A model generated the notes under the pieces. It saw nothing but the letters and a program-made list of their open reading frames with translations. It was not told the origin of the DNA and did not search any database. Shown here piece by piece: positions 20,880-28,818 of a stretch of 64,000 bases of DNA. Source of the DNA: Mycolicibacterium confluentis. GTDB taxonomy: Bacteria; Actinomycetota; Actinomycetes; Mycobacteriales; Mycobacteriaceae. Position numbers and translations under genes: made by a program. Position 1 is the stretch's first letter. Each line of letters starts with the position of its first letter. The stretch spans positions 3,968,001 to 4,032,000 of the forward strand of contig NZ_AP022612.1 in NCBI RefSeq assembly GCF_010729895.1. Direction: 5' to 3'.

Positions 20880-22112
20880 ATGGTGTTCACGGTGCAGGTC
20901 TCGTCGGAACTGATCGGCGGGGATGTCGACGAGGGGTACGGCCGGGTGGCCGACGCCTTCCGCGCGAACTTCGCGTCAGGCCGTGAGGTGGGCGCCGCGT
21001 TGACGGTCTACCGCGACGGGGTCAAGGTCGTCGACCTGTGGGGCGGATACCGCGACGGCTTGGCGAGGTCACGGTGGCGCCCGGACACCATGGTGAACAC
21101 CTTCTCGACGACGAAAGGGATTGCGGCGCTGACGATGGCGCACGCGGTCTCACACGGGCTGCTCGAATACGACGCACCCGTGAGCCGGTATTGGCCCGCG
21201 TTCCGCCGCAACGGCAAGGACACCATCACGGTGCGTGAACTGCTGGCGCATCAGGCCGGGTTATGCGCGCTCACACCCGTGCCCACCCTGGCCGACGTCG
21301 CGGATCCCGACCGCCTCGAACCCATCCTGGCGGCGCAGCGCCCGGCGTGGACTCCCGGCACCCGGCACGGGTATCACGCCGTGACGCTGGGATGGTTTGA
21401 GTCCGAACTGATCCGCCGCACCGATCCGCAGGGCCGGACCCTGGGACGCTACTTCGCCGAGGAGATCGCCTCGCCCCTCGGGGTGGATTACCACATCGGC
21501 CTGCCCGCCGAGATGGACCGCGACCGTATCGCCTTCATCCACGGCTGGCCGCGGATCGAAGCGATGCTCAATGCGCGCAGCCTTCCCACGGGCACGGTGC
21601 TCAACTCGATGAACCCCTTCGGGCTCTTCAGCCGCGCCGCAGGCATACCGGCCGGAGTCAACGCGTACCGCAGTGATTACAACCGAGACGACGTCCGCGG
21701 CGTCGAAATCCCGTCGGTCAACGGCACCGGCACCGCACGCGGCGTTGCGCGACTGTACGGCGCCGCGGCCACCGGCGGACATCAGGTCGGCATCAACGCC
21801 GAAACCCTTGCGGCGCTGCAGGAGTCCCCGCGGCCGCCGTCCGGTGGAACACGCGACAAAGTGCTGGGCATCCACCCCGCGTACTCGCTGGGATTCAGCA
21901 GGCCCGATACGGCGTTCGTCTTCGGTTCTTCGGATCGTGTGTTCGGCACCCCGGGACTCGGCGGATCATTCGGGTTCGCCGACCCCGACACCGGAATCGG
22001 CTACGGCTACGTGATGAACCGACTGGGCTTCCACCTCGTCAGCGACCCGCGTGAACTCGCGCTGCGCCAGGCGTTGTTCCGCGACGTGCTCGGTGCCCGC
22101 CCGCAGAGCTGA
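20880..22112 (+). CDS. Serine hydrolase / esterase of the class C beta-lactamase family
   Basis: A 410-residue protein of the EstB/beta-lactamase-like esterase family. The nucleophile motif S-x-x-K is FSTTKG (Ser76, Lys79) and the second Tyr motif is probably HGYHAVTLGW. No signal peptide, so it is probably cytoplasmic. The ATG at 20880 follows AGGAGG at 20869-20874. Members include mycobacterial Lip esterases (LipE/LipL type); this one probably hydrolyses esters rather than beta-lactams, and the natural substrate is unknown. Confidence 0.88.
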   Translation: MVFTVQVSSELIGGDVDEGYGRVADAFRANFASGREVGAALTVYRDGVKVVDLWGGYRDGLARSRWRPDTMVNTFSTTKGIAALTMAHAVSHGLLEYDAPVSRYWPAFRRNGKDTITVRELLAHQAGLCALTPVPTLADVADPDRLEPILAAQRPAWTPGTRHGYHAVTLGWFESELIRRTDPQGRTLGRYFAEEIASPLGVDYHIGLPAEMDRDRIAFIHGWPRIEAMLNARSLPTGTVLNSMNPFGLFSRAAGIPAGVNAYRSDYNRDDVRGVEIPSVNGTGTARGVARLYGAAATGGHQVGINAETLAALQESPRPPSGGTRDKVLGIHPAYSLGFSRPDTAFVFGSSDRVFGTPGLGGSFGFADPDTGIGYGYVMNRLGFHLVSDPRELALRQALFRDVLGARPQS

Positions 22113-22113
22113 T

Positions 22114-22458
22114 TCAGCGGCCGATGACCGACCCGTGCTGCGGGCAGTAGATCACGACCGAGGCGCGCATCAGGCCCACCGCCTGACCACGCTCCATCCC
22201 GCTGTTCCGCAGGGTGGTGACGACCCCGCGCACGGTCGGCACTGGGTTGACGTTGCTGGCCAGACCCTTGTCGAGCATGTCGCAGACGCCGCGCCCGACC
22301 TCGGGCAGGTCCACGTTGGGGCCGAACGGAATGTTCAGTGACTTCACGGCAGCGGCGAACTGCTCGTCCGGGGTGTTGGCCCCGGCAGGCCCGGCGGCCA
22401 CGACCCCGGCGACGAACGCCAGAGCCGTCATCGCGGCTGCGGTACGACGGCGAACCAT
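22114..22458 (-). CDS. Secreted DUF732 protein
   Basis: A 114-residue small exported protein. The signal peptide ends near AGPAGANT (residue ~28); the mature part has the DUF732 pattern DEQFAAAVKSLNIP...GRGVCDMLDKG...YCPQHG with two Cys likely to form a disulfide. Such proteins are numerous in mycobacteria and have no assigned function. The stop is one base from the convergent hydrolase gene. Confidence 0.85.
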   Translation of the reverse strand: MVRRRTAAAMTALAFVAGVVAAGPAGANTPDEQFAAAVKSLNIPFGPNVDLPEVGRGVCDMLDKGLASNVNPVPTVRGVVTTLRNSGMERGQAVGLMRASVVIYCPQHGSVIGR

Positions 22459-22631
22459 GCTCCTCCTCGGACTCTCTCGATAGGCAGTCTAACCACATCC
22501 CACGCCGGACGCCGTGCGAGTGCGGCTCTCGAGGTGTACACCGAATCAGGACCAGAAAGCGTTACATCGCGGCATGTTTCGCTGCGGCGTCGGCTGCGGC
22601 GGCTACCGGCCCTGAGCCCATAACGCAGTCA

Positions 22632-22659
22632 GCCCCCGACACCACAGGGGTGCGGGGGC
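22632..22659 (-). terminator. Hairpin terminator after rplO
   Basis: Inverted repeat GCCCCCG (22632-22638) / CGGGGGC (22653-22659) with a 14-nt loop, 15 nt past the rplO stop. GC-rich with no U tract, the common mycobacterial form. Ends the rplN-rplO transcript. Confidence 0.7.
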
Positions 22660-22673
22660 CGACAGTGCGTGCT

Positions 22674-23123
22674 CTAGGCCAGTTCGGTGGCGCTGCCGCC
22701 GGCGGCCGTGATGGCCTCGCGTGCGCTGGCGCTGAACTTGTGCGCCGACACATCGACCTTGGCGGTCAGCTTGCCATCGCCCAGCACCTTCACCAGGGTG
22801 TTCTTGCGAACCAGGCCCTTGGCGACCAGTTCGTCGACACCAACGGTGCCGCCCTCGGGGAACGCCTTGGCGAGCTCGCCGACGTTGACGACGGCGTACT
22901 CGGTGCGGAACCGGTTGCGGAAGCCCTTGAGCTTCGGCAACCGCATGTGGATGGGCATCTGGCCACCCTCAAAGGTCACCGGCACGTTCTTACGTGCCTT
23001 GGTGCCCTTGGTACCGCGGCCAGCGGTCTTGCCCTTCGAGCCCTCGCCGCGACCCACGCGGGTCTTGGCCTTCTTCGAGCCGGGGGCCGGCTTCAGATCG
23101 TGGAGCTTGATGACTTCGCTCAT
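22674..23123 (-). CDS. rplO: 50S ribosomal protein L15
   Basis: A 149-residue L15 with the conserved N-terminal Gly/Lys-rich segment ([20 protein letters not shown]) that threads into 23S rRNA, followed by [18 protein letters not shown]. The ATG overlaps the rpmD stop (ATGA). Last gene of the spc-side block; secY, which follows L15 in most bacteria, is about 9 kb away here. Confidence 0.98.
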   Translation of the reverse strand: MSEVIKLHDLKPAPGSKKAKTRVGRGEGSKGKTAGRGTKGTKARKNVPVTFEGGQMPIHMRLPKLKGFRNRFRTEYAVVNVGELAKAFPEGGTVGVDELVAKGLVRKNTLVKVLGDGKLTAKVDVSAHKFSASAREAITAAGGSATELA

Positions 23124-23302
23124 TTGACTTCCTCCACCTCGACGAGATGGTGAACCACGCGGATCAGGCCGCGCGTCTGCTCGTTGTCCTCGCGAACCAC
23201 CGACTGGCGGATCTTCCGCAAGCCGAGAGTACGCAGGCTCTCCCGCTGCTTCCAGCGTGCGCCGATGATGCCGCGCACCTGGGTGATCTTCAGTTCAGCC
23301 AT
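23120..23302 (-). CDS. rpmD: 50S ribosomal protein L30
   Basis: A 60-residue L30: [20 protein letters not shown], then [21 protein letters not shown]. Follows rpsE by 2 nt and overlaps rplO at ATGA. Confidence 0.98.
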   Translation of the reverse strand: MAELKITQVRGIIGARWKQRESLRTLGLRKIRQSVVREDNEQTRGLIRVVHHLVEVEEVK

Positions 23303-23304
23303 GA

Positions 23305-24003
23305 CTAGTTGCTTCCTTCACGCGCTGCGGCCGCGGCCAGCGCCTCGCTCTCGCGACGCGCACGCAGCATGGAAGCCGGCGCGACGTCCTCGATGGGCAG
23401 GCCACGACGGGCCGCCACCTCTTCGGGCCGCTGCAGCAGCTTGAGCGCGGCAACGGTGGCGTGCACCACGTTGATCGCGTTGTCGCTGCCCAGCGACTTG
23501 GCCAGCACGTCGTGCACGCCGGCGCATTCCAGCACCGCGCGGCAGGCGCCACCGGCGATGACACCGGTACCGGGGCTGGCCGGACGCAGCATGACCACGC
23601 CCGCGGCCGCCTCACCCTGCACCGGGTGGGTCACCGTGCCACCGATCAGCGGGACGCGGAAGAAGTTCTTGCGAGCCTCTTCGACGCCCTTGGCGATCGC
23701 GGCGGGCACCTCTTTGGCCTTGCCATAGCCGACACCGACCATGCCCTTGCCGTCGCCGACGATCACCAGCGCGGTGAAGCTGAACCGGCGACCGCCCTTG
23801 ACCACCTTCGACACGCGGTTGATCGTGACGACGCGCTCGATGTAGTTGTTCTTGTCGCCACGGTCGTCGCGGCCACGGCCACCACGGTCGTCACGACGCC
23901 CACGGCGGTCGTCGCGGCCGGAACCGCGGTTGTCGCGCTCGTCATTACGGCTGCCGGCAGTGGGGGCGCCGGTCTCCGGGGTGCCCGAAGTCTGCTCCGC
24001 CAT
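23305..24003 (-). CDS. rpsE: 30S ribosomal protein S5
   Basis: A 232-residue S5. The core (from about residue 55) has [35 protein letters not shown] and [18 protein letters not shown]. The N-terminal ~50 residues are a low-complexity Arg/Asp/Gly run ([14 protein letters not shown]), an extension shared with other mycobacteria but richer in RDD repeats. Two adjacent ATG codons occur; the second (24003) matches the M. tuberculosis start MAEQ, the first is at 24006. Confidence 0.97.
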   Translation of the reverse strand: MAEQTSGTPETGAPTAGSRNDERDNRGSGRDDRRGRRDDRGGRGRDDRGDKNNYIERVVTINRVSKVVKGGRRFSFTALVIVGDGKGMVGVGYGKAKEVPAAIAKGVEEARKNFFRVPLIGGTVTHPVQGEAAAGVVMLRPASPGTGVIAGGACRAVLECAGVHDVLAKSLGSDNAINVVHATVAALKLLQRPEEVAARRGLPIEDVAPASMLRARRESEALAAAAAREGSN

Positions 24004-24037
24004 CATGCGGTCCTTCCGTTGTTGAAAAAGTCAGTCA

Positions 24038-24445
24038 TCAGAACTCGAGCCCTCCCTCACGGGCGGCGTCAGCCAGTGCCGCGATCCGACCGCCGTAGGT
24101 GTACCCACCACGGTCGAACACGATGGCGTCGATGCCGGCGGCCTTGGCGCGCTCGGCGATCAGCTGACCGACCCGGACGCTCTGGGCCTTCTTGTCGCCG
24201 TCGACCGAACGCACGTCGGCCTCGATCGAGGAGGCGGCGGCCAGAGTGGTGCCGGTCAGGTCGTTCACGAGCTGCACGTGGATGTGCCGCGACGACCGGT
24301 TGACCACCAGACGGGGACGCTCGGCGGTGCCGTGCACCTTCTTGCGCAGCCGGGCGTGCCGACGGATTCGCGCGGTGCGCCGCGTGGCAGAGATGTTCTG
24401 CCCGACGGGCTGATGCTTCTTCTCAGTCTGCGTTGCTTGAGCCAT
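24038..24445 (-). CDS. rplR: 50S ribosomal protein L18
   Basis: A 135-residue L18, the 5S rRNA-binding protein: [20 protein letters not shown] near residue 30 and [20 protein letters not shown] at the end. Follows rplF by 2 nt. Confidence 0.98.
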   Translation of the reverse strand: MAQATQTEKKHQPVGQNISATRRTARIRRHARLRKKVHGTAERPRLVVNRSSRHIHVQLVNDLTGTTLAAASSIEADVRSVDGDKKAQSVRVGQLIAERAKAAGIDAIVFDRGGYTYGGRIAALADAAREGGLEF

Positions 24446-24447
24446 AG

Positions 24448-24987
24448 CTACTTACCTGTCTTTCCGACCTTGCGGCGGATCTGCTCACCCTCGTAGCGGA
24501 TGCCCTTGCCCTTGTAGGGGTCGCTCTTCCGCAGGCGGCGAATGTTGGCCGCGATCTGGCCGACCTTCTGCTTGTCGATGCCGGAGATCGAGAACTTCGT
24601 CGGGGTCTCGACCGCGAAGGTCACGCCCTCCGGAGCGGTGATCAGCACCGGGTGGCTGTAGCCCAGGGCGAACTCGAGGTCGCTGCCCTTGGCCACCACG
24701 CGGTAACCGACACCGAAGATCTCCATCTTCGTGGTGTAGCCCTCGGTGACACCGGTGACCAGGTTGGCGATCAGCGTCCGCGAGAGCCCATGCAGGCTGC
24801 GGTTATGCCGGTCGTCATCCGGACGGGTGACCACGATGGCGCCGTCGTCGTCGCGCGAGACCGCAATGGGCTCGGCGACCTGAAGCGACAGCGAGCCCTT
24901 CGGGCCCTTGACGGACAGGTTCTGTCCATCGATTGCGATGTCGACTCCGGAGGGAACCGGAACCGGCTGCTTACCAATACGAGACAT
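24448..24987 (-). CDS. rplF: 50S ribosomal protein L6
   Basis: A 179-residue L6 with the C-terminal signature [14 protein letters not shown] in the form [19 protein letters not shown]. Begins [15 protein letters not shown]. 18 nt after rpsH. Confidence 0.98.
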   Translation of the reverse strand: MSRIGKQPVPVPSGVDIAIDGQNLSVKGPKGSLSLQVAEPIAVSRDDDGAIVVTRPDDDRHNRSLHGLSRTLIANLVTGVTEGYTTKMEIFGVGYRVVAKGSDLEFALGYSHPVLITAPEGVTFAVETPTKFSISGIDKQKVGQIAANIRRLRKSDPYKGKGIRYEGEQIRRKVGKTGK

Positions 24988-25005
24988 ATTTAAATCCGCC
25001 TTCCG

Positions 25006-25404
25006 CTACCAGACATAAGCGAGGACTTCGCCGCCCACGCCCTGTCGTGCTGCCTGACGGTCGGTGAGCAGGCCCGAGGACGTGGAGATGATCGCCACGC
25101 CCAGGCCGCCGAGCACCCGAGGCAGATTGGTGGATTTCGCGTACACCCGCAGACCGGGCTTGGACACCCGGCGGAGGCCGGCGATGCTGCGCTCGCGGCT
25201 GGGGCCGTACTTGAGTGAGACGACCAGCGACTTGCCCACGCGGGCATCCTCGGTCCGGTAGTCAGTGATGTAACCCTCGCTCTTGAGGATCTCGGCGATG
25301 TTCGCCTTGATCTTCGAGTGCGGCAGGGTCACCTCGTCGTGGTACGCCGAGTTGGCGTTGCGCAGACGTGTCAAGAAGTCTGCGATCGGATCCGTCATTG
25401 TCAT
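25006..25404 (-). CDS. rpsH: 30S ribosomal protein S8
   Basis: A 132-residue S8 beginning [18 protein letters not shown], with the C-terminal rRNA-binding segment [20 protein letters not shown]. In E. coli S8 represses the spc operon; no matching mRNA site was sought here. 96 nt follow rpsN without a gene. Confidence 0.98.
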   Translation of the reverse strand: MTMTDPIADFLTRLRNANSAYHDEVTLPHSKIKANIAEILKSEGYITDYRTEDARVGKSLVVSLKYGPSRERSIAGLRRVSKPGLRVYAKSTNLPRVLGGLGVAIISTSSGLLTDRQAARQGVGGEVLAYVW

Positions 25405-25500
25405 GACAGGTGTGTCACCTTCCTCGCGGCGGTTCCCGGTCCGAGTGAACTCGGCAGGCCTACCGCGCCCTTCTAAAGTTGGTCTGTTCGGCCTGGTCGC

Positions 25501-25686
25501 TTACCAGCTGGACTTCTGGACGCCGGGCAGCTCGCCTGCGTGCGCCATCTCGCGCAGGCAGATGCGGCACAGCCCGAACTTGCGGTAGACCGAGTGGGGC
25601 CGGCCGCACTTATTGCAGCGGGTGTAACCACGCACCGCGAACTTCGGCTTCTTGTTGGCCTTGTTGACCAGAGCTTTCTTTGCCAT
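25501..25686 (-). CDS. rpsZ: 30S ribosomal protein S14, zinc-binding (type Z)
   Basis: A 61-residue short S14. The zinc ribbon is formed by CNKC and CRIC (two CxxC pairs), the C+ form. Mycobacteria also have a zinc-free S14 paralogue elsewhere in the genome, induced on zinc limitation. The ATG at 25686 is 4 nt after the rplE stop; a longer in-frame reading upstream lies within rplE. Confidence 0.97.
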   Translation of the reverse strand: MAKKALVNKANKKPKFAVRGYTRCNKCGRPHSVYRKFGLCRICLREMAHAGELPGVQKSSW

Positions 25687-25690
25687 CTGC

Positions 25691-26254
25691 TCAGTTCTCC
25701 TTGAACGGGAAGCCGAGGGCCCGCAGCAGCGCGCGACCTTCGTCGTCGTTGGTCGCCGAGGTGACGACGGTGATGTCCATACCGCGCGGGCGGTCGATGG
25801 AGTCCACGTCGATCTCATGGAACACCGACTGCTCGGTGAGCCCGAAGGTGTAGTTGCCGGTGCCGTCGAACTGCTTGGGGCTCAGCCCACGGAAGTCGCG
25901 GATACGGGGCAGCGAGATCGAGATCAGGCGATCGAGGAACTCCCACATCCGGTCGCCGCGCAGCGTGACGCGCGCGCCGATCGGCATGCCCTCGCGAAGC
26001 TTGAACTGCGCGATGGACTTGCGGGCCTTGCGGATCTCCGGCTTCTGGCCCGTGATCAGGGTGAGGTCGTTGACGGCGCCGTTGATCAGCTTGGCGTCGC
26101 GGGCGGCGTCACCGACACCCATGTTGACGACCACCTTCACCACGCCCGGGATCTGCATCACGTTGGCGTAGTTGAACTCGTTGTTGAGCGCGTCCTTGAT
26201 CTCTTCGCGGTAGCGCTGCTTCAGCCGGGGCTGAACCTTCTCTGCAGTGGTCAT
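25691..26254 (-). CDS. rplE: 50S ribosomal protein L5
   Basis: A 187-residue L5, binding 5S r[23 protein letters not shown] and [21 protein letters not shown] in the form [16 protein letters not shown]. Its ATG overlaps the rplX stop (TGATG). Confidence 0.98.
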   Translation of the reverse strand: MTTAEKVQPRLKQRYREEIKDALNNEFNYANVMQIPGVVKVVVNMGVGDAARDAKLINGAVNDLTLITGQKPEIRKARKSIAQFKLREGMPIGARVTLRGDRMWEFLDRLISISLPRIRDFRGLSPKQFDGTGNYTFGLTEQSVFHEIDVDSIDRPRGMDITVVTSATNDDEGRALLRALGFPFKEN

Positions 26255-26571
26255 CAGATGTCCTTGCCGTTGGTCTTGGCGATGCGGACGCGCTTGCCGC
26301 TCTCTTCATCGGTGCGGTAGCCGACGCGGGTGGGCTTGCCGTCCGAGTCGACGACCATCACGTTGGAGACGTGGATCGGTGCCTCCTGGGTGACGATGCC
26401 GCCCGACGACGCGCCACGCTCATTCGCCGAGACAGGGGTGTGCTTCTTGATGCGGTTGACGCCCTCGACCAGGACCCGGTTGCGGGTCGGGTAGGCCTGC
26501 AGGACCTTGCCCTTGGCACCCTTGTCCTTGCCGGAGACGACGAGGACGGTGTCGCCCTTGTGGATCTTCAT
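26254..26571 (-). CDS. rplX: 50S ribosomal protein L24
   Basis: A 105-residue L24 with a KOW motif at the N-terminus ([20 protein letters not shown]). Starts at the base next to the rplN stop and overlaps rplE at TGATG. Confidence 0.98.
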   Translation of the reverse strand: MKIHKGDTVLVVSGKDKGAKGKVLQAYPTRNRVLVEGVNRIKKHTPVSANERGASSGGIVTQEAPIHVSNVMVVDSDGKPTRVGYRTDEESGKRVRIAKTNGKDI

Positions 26572-26940
26572 TTACAAAACCTCCGGAGCCAGCGAGACGA
26601 TCTTCATGAAGCGCTTCTCGCGCAGCTCGCGACCGACCGGCCCGAAGATGCGGGTACCGCGCGGATCGTTGTCGGCCTTGATGATGACGGCCGCGTTCTC
26701 GTCGAACTTGATGTAGCTGCCATCGGCGCGACGACGCTCCTTGACGGTGCGCACGACGACGGCCTTCACGACGTCGCCACGCTTCACGTTGCCGCCGGGG
26801 ATGGCGTCCTTAACGGTGGCCACGATGACATCACCGATGCCGGCGTAGCGCCGCGACGAGCCGCCGAGCACGCGGATGCACAAGATCTCCTTGGCGCCCG
26901 TGTTGTCGGCGACCTTCAGCCGCGATTCCTGCTGAATCAC
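26572..26940 (-). CDS. rplN: 50S ribosomal protein L14
   Basis: A 122-residue L14: [18 protein letters not shown], and the C-terminal [24 protein letters not shown] start at 26940 with GAGGAGAT upstream. First gene of the spc-side block. The 247-nt gap before it (26941-27187) must hold the promoter for this block, because the gene upstream is the unrelated formylglycine-generating enzyme. I cannot fix a -10 or -35 with confidence. Confidence 0.98.
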   Translation of the reverse strand: MIQQESRLKVADNTGAKEILCIRVLGGSSRRYAGIGDVIVATVKDAIPGGNVKRGDVVKAVVVRTVKERRRADGSYIKFDENAAVIIKADNDPRGTRIFGPVGRELREKRFMKIVSLAPEVL

Positions 26941-27187
26941 TCGATCTCCTCAGACCTGAATTGTTCGTGTGCACGACAGAGGACCTTTCCTGTCCGATAA
27001 TCGATACTCGGGCAGGCGAAATAACCTGACATGCGCGGTCTTTGTCACCGAAAGGCACGCGGGGCCAACAGACATACAGACATCCGTCAGCCGAGGTCTG
27101 CCCACGGCAACCCCTAGAGTCTAGGTGACGAGCCGGTCAGCGCCAAATCGCCGCAGTTCGAGGCCGTACACCCGCCGTCTGGCGGGA

Positions 27188-28096
27188 TCACACGACGCAG
27201 CGGAAGCCGATGTGCGTCGTGGCGCTGTCCTGAGACTGCGGCGAACGCGCGGCGGGTCGATAACGGTGGCAGTACTCAGGTGCGCACAGATGCGAACCGC
27301 CCTTGAGTGCCTGGTTGACGGCCGGATCGGCGCGCTGTTGCGCCTTGGCGGACGGGGTGCAGCAGCCCTTCTCCCCCACGTTGTTGTCTCTCCCACCCTC
27401 CCCCACCCTGTGGTGTCTCGAGTACACAGTGGTGGTCCATTCCCACACGTTGCCGATCATGTCCACCAGGCCGAACGCATTGGCCGGGAAGGTGCCGACC
27501 GGGGACGTGCCGACCCAGCCCAGCGTGCCGTCGTTGCGGTACGGGAACCGGCCCTGCCAGGTGTTGGCCATCAGGGTCCCGTCGGGCGCCGCATCGTCGC
27601 CCCAGGCATAGGTGCGCGTCGATCCGGCCCGCGCGGCGTACTCCCATTCGGCCTCGGTGGGCAGGCGCCGGCCGGCCCAGGCCGCGTAGGCGCACGCGTC
27701 CGGGTAGGCGATCTGCACCACCGGGTGGTCGTCGCGGCCGTCGAGGGAGCTCTGCGGACCGAACGGGTGCCGCCAGCTAGCACCGGGCACCCAACGCCAC
27801 CACTGCCGCCAGTCCCGCAGGTCGACGGGGCCCTGGGTCGGGGTGAACACCAGCGCGCCGGGAGCAGGGTCGGCCTCGGCCACTCCCGGATAGTCGGCGG
27901 GGTCGAGGGGACGCTCGGCAATCGTGAGGTGCCCGGTGTCGGCGACGAACTCGGCGAACTGCGCGTTGGTCACGGGATGCCGTTCGACGGCCAAGGGGCC
28001 CACGGTCACGGTGTGGATCGGCGCCTCGTCCGGATAGAAGCTCGTCGACCCCATGCGGAAGGTGGCGCCGGGCAGTTGGACCAACTCAGAGAGCAT
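27188..28096 (-). CDS. Formylglycine-generating enzyme
   Basis: Oxidises the Cys of a CxPxR motif in type I sulfatases to C-alpha-formylglycine, the catalytic residue. It has 302 residues of FGE-sulfatase fold: FRMGSTSFYPDEAPIHTVTV, ERHPVTNAQFAEFV, RRLPTEAEWEYAARAG, DMIGNVWEWTT and the catalytic Cys pair Cys271/Cys276 in GGSHLCAPEYCHRYRPA. The start is ATG at 28096 (MLSELVQLPG), as in M. tuberculosis Rv0712. It lies two genes downstream of atsA, whose CSPTR motif is its expected substrate. A His/Gly-rich loop near residue 240 looks longer than in Rv0712. Confidence 0.94.
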   Translation of the reverse strand: MLSELVQLPGATFRMGSTSFYPDEAPIHTVTVGPLAVERHPVTNAQFAEFVADTGHLTIAERPLDPADYPGVAEADPAPGALVFTPTQGPVDLRDWRQWWRWVPGASWRHPFGPQSSLDGRDDHPVVQIAYPDACAYAAWAGRRLPTEAEWEYAARAGSTRTYAWGDDAAPDGTLMANTWQGRFPYRNDGTLGWVGTSPVGTFPANAFGLVDMIGNVWEWTTTVYSRHHRVGEGGRDNNVGEKGCCTPSAKAQQRADPAVNQALKGGSHLCAPEYCHRYRPAARSPQSQDSATTHIGFRCVV

Positions 28097-28101
28097 CGAG
28101 T

Positions 28102-28815
28102 TCAGGGTATGACGATCGGGAAGTCGGCCAGCAGCGTGTCTTTCGCCGCGGCCAGATCGGCCGAGGTGTTGGGCCCCTGCAGGTGGATCGTGACCAGGTA
28201 GTTGCCGGTGTTGGTCCAGATGTGCGTGATCCGGTTCGCGAAGTCGATGCCCTCGCCCGGTGCGTCGGCCCACGTCCCGAACAGCCGTTGCCCACTGAAG
28301 CCGCAGAACTCCGCGGGCAGCGTGTTGACCACCGAGAAGTCCGAGCGGGCGAACAGTTCGTCGTTGTACTGCGTGAACGCCTCGGCCGGTTCGAGGTCCG
28401 TCTTGACGATCGTCACCTCACCCGAGGTGCCCTCGGGACCGGTGAGTGTCAGAGCGGTGCTCCCCTGCCCCGGCGTCGACGACCATCCTTCGGGCACGGT
28501 GATGGTGATCCGGGGCGCCGCGGGATCTGAGACCGAGGCCCGAGTGGCCTCCCCCGTGCCGGCCGGTGTCGGCATGCAGATCAACGCGTTGGGTGGGATC
28601 CGATCCGGCGACGTGGGCACCACTCCGGGAACCTCTGATGACGCCGACGCCGACTCCGATGTCGGCGCGGACGTGGCCGCGTCGGTGGTCGAGGTCGCCG
28701 CGTTCGGCGCAACGCCGCTGCTGGTGGCCACCGCGATGCCGTCGGACGGCTGCGAGCATGCCGAGACCGCGAGCACGACGGACACCGCGACGGCGATGCA
28801 TCTCCCCCTCGACAA
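28102..28815 (-). CDS. Lipoprotein, possibly LpqN/LpqT family
   Basis: A 237-residue exported lipoprotein: signal sequence with lipobox LAVSAC, Cys20 as the lipidated residue, then a Thr/Ser/Ala-rich linker to about residue 65. The folded part (ITVPEGWSSTPGQGSTALTL, NDELFARSDFSVVN, RITHIWTNTGNYLVTIHLQG) resembles mycobacterial LpqN/LpqT-like lipoproteins; this family call is tentative. The only usable start is TTG at 28815, with AAGGA 8 nt before it inside the end of atsA; the atsA stop is 3 nt away. Sits between the sulfatase and its activating enzyme. Confidence 0.8.
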   Translation of the reverse strand: MSRGRCIAVAVSVVLAVSACSQPSDGIAVATSSGVAPNAATSTTDAATSAPTSESASASSEVPGVVPTSPDRIPPNALICMPTPAGTGEATRASVSDPAAPRITITVPEGWSSTPGQGSTALTLTGPEGTSGEVTIVKTDLEPAEAFTQYNDELFARSDFSVVNTLPAEFCGFSGQRLFGTWADAPGEGIDFANRITHIWTNTGNYLVTIHLQGPNTSADLAAAKDTLLADFPIVIP

Positions 28816-28818
28816 CGT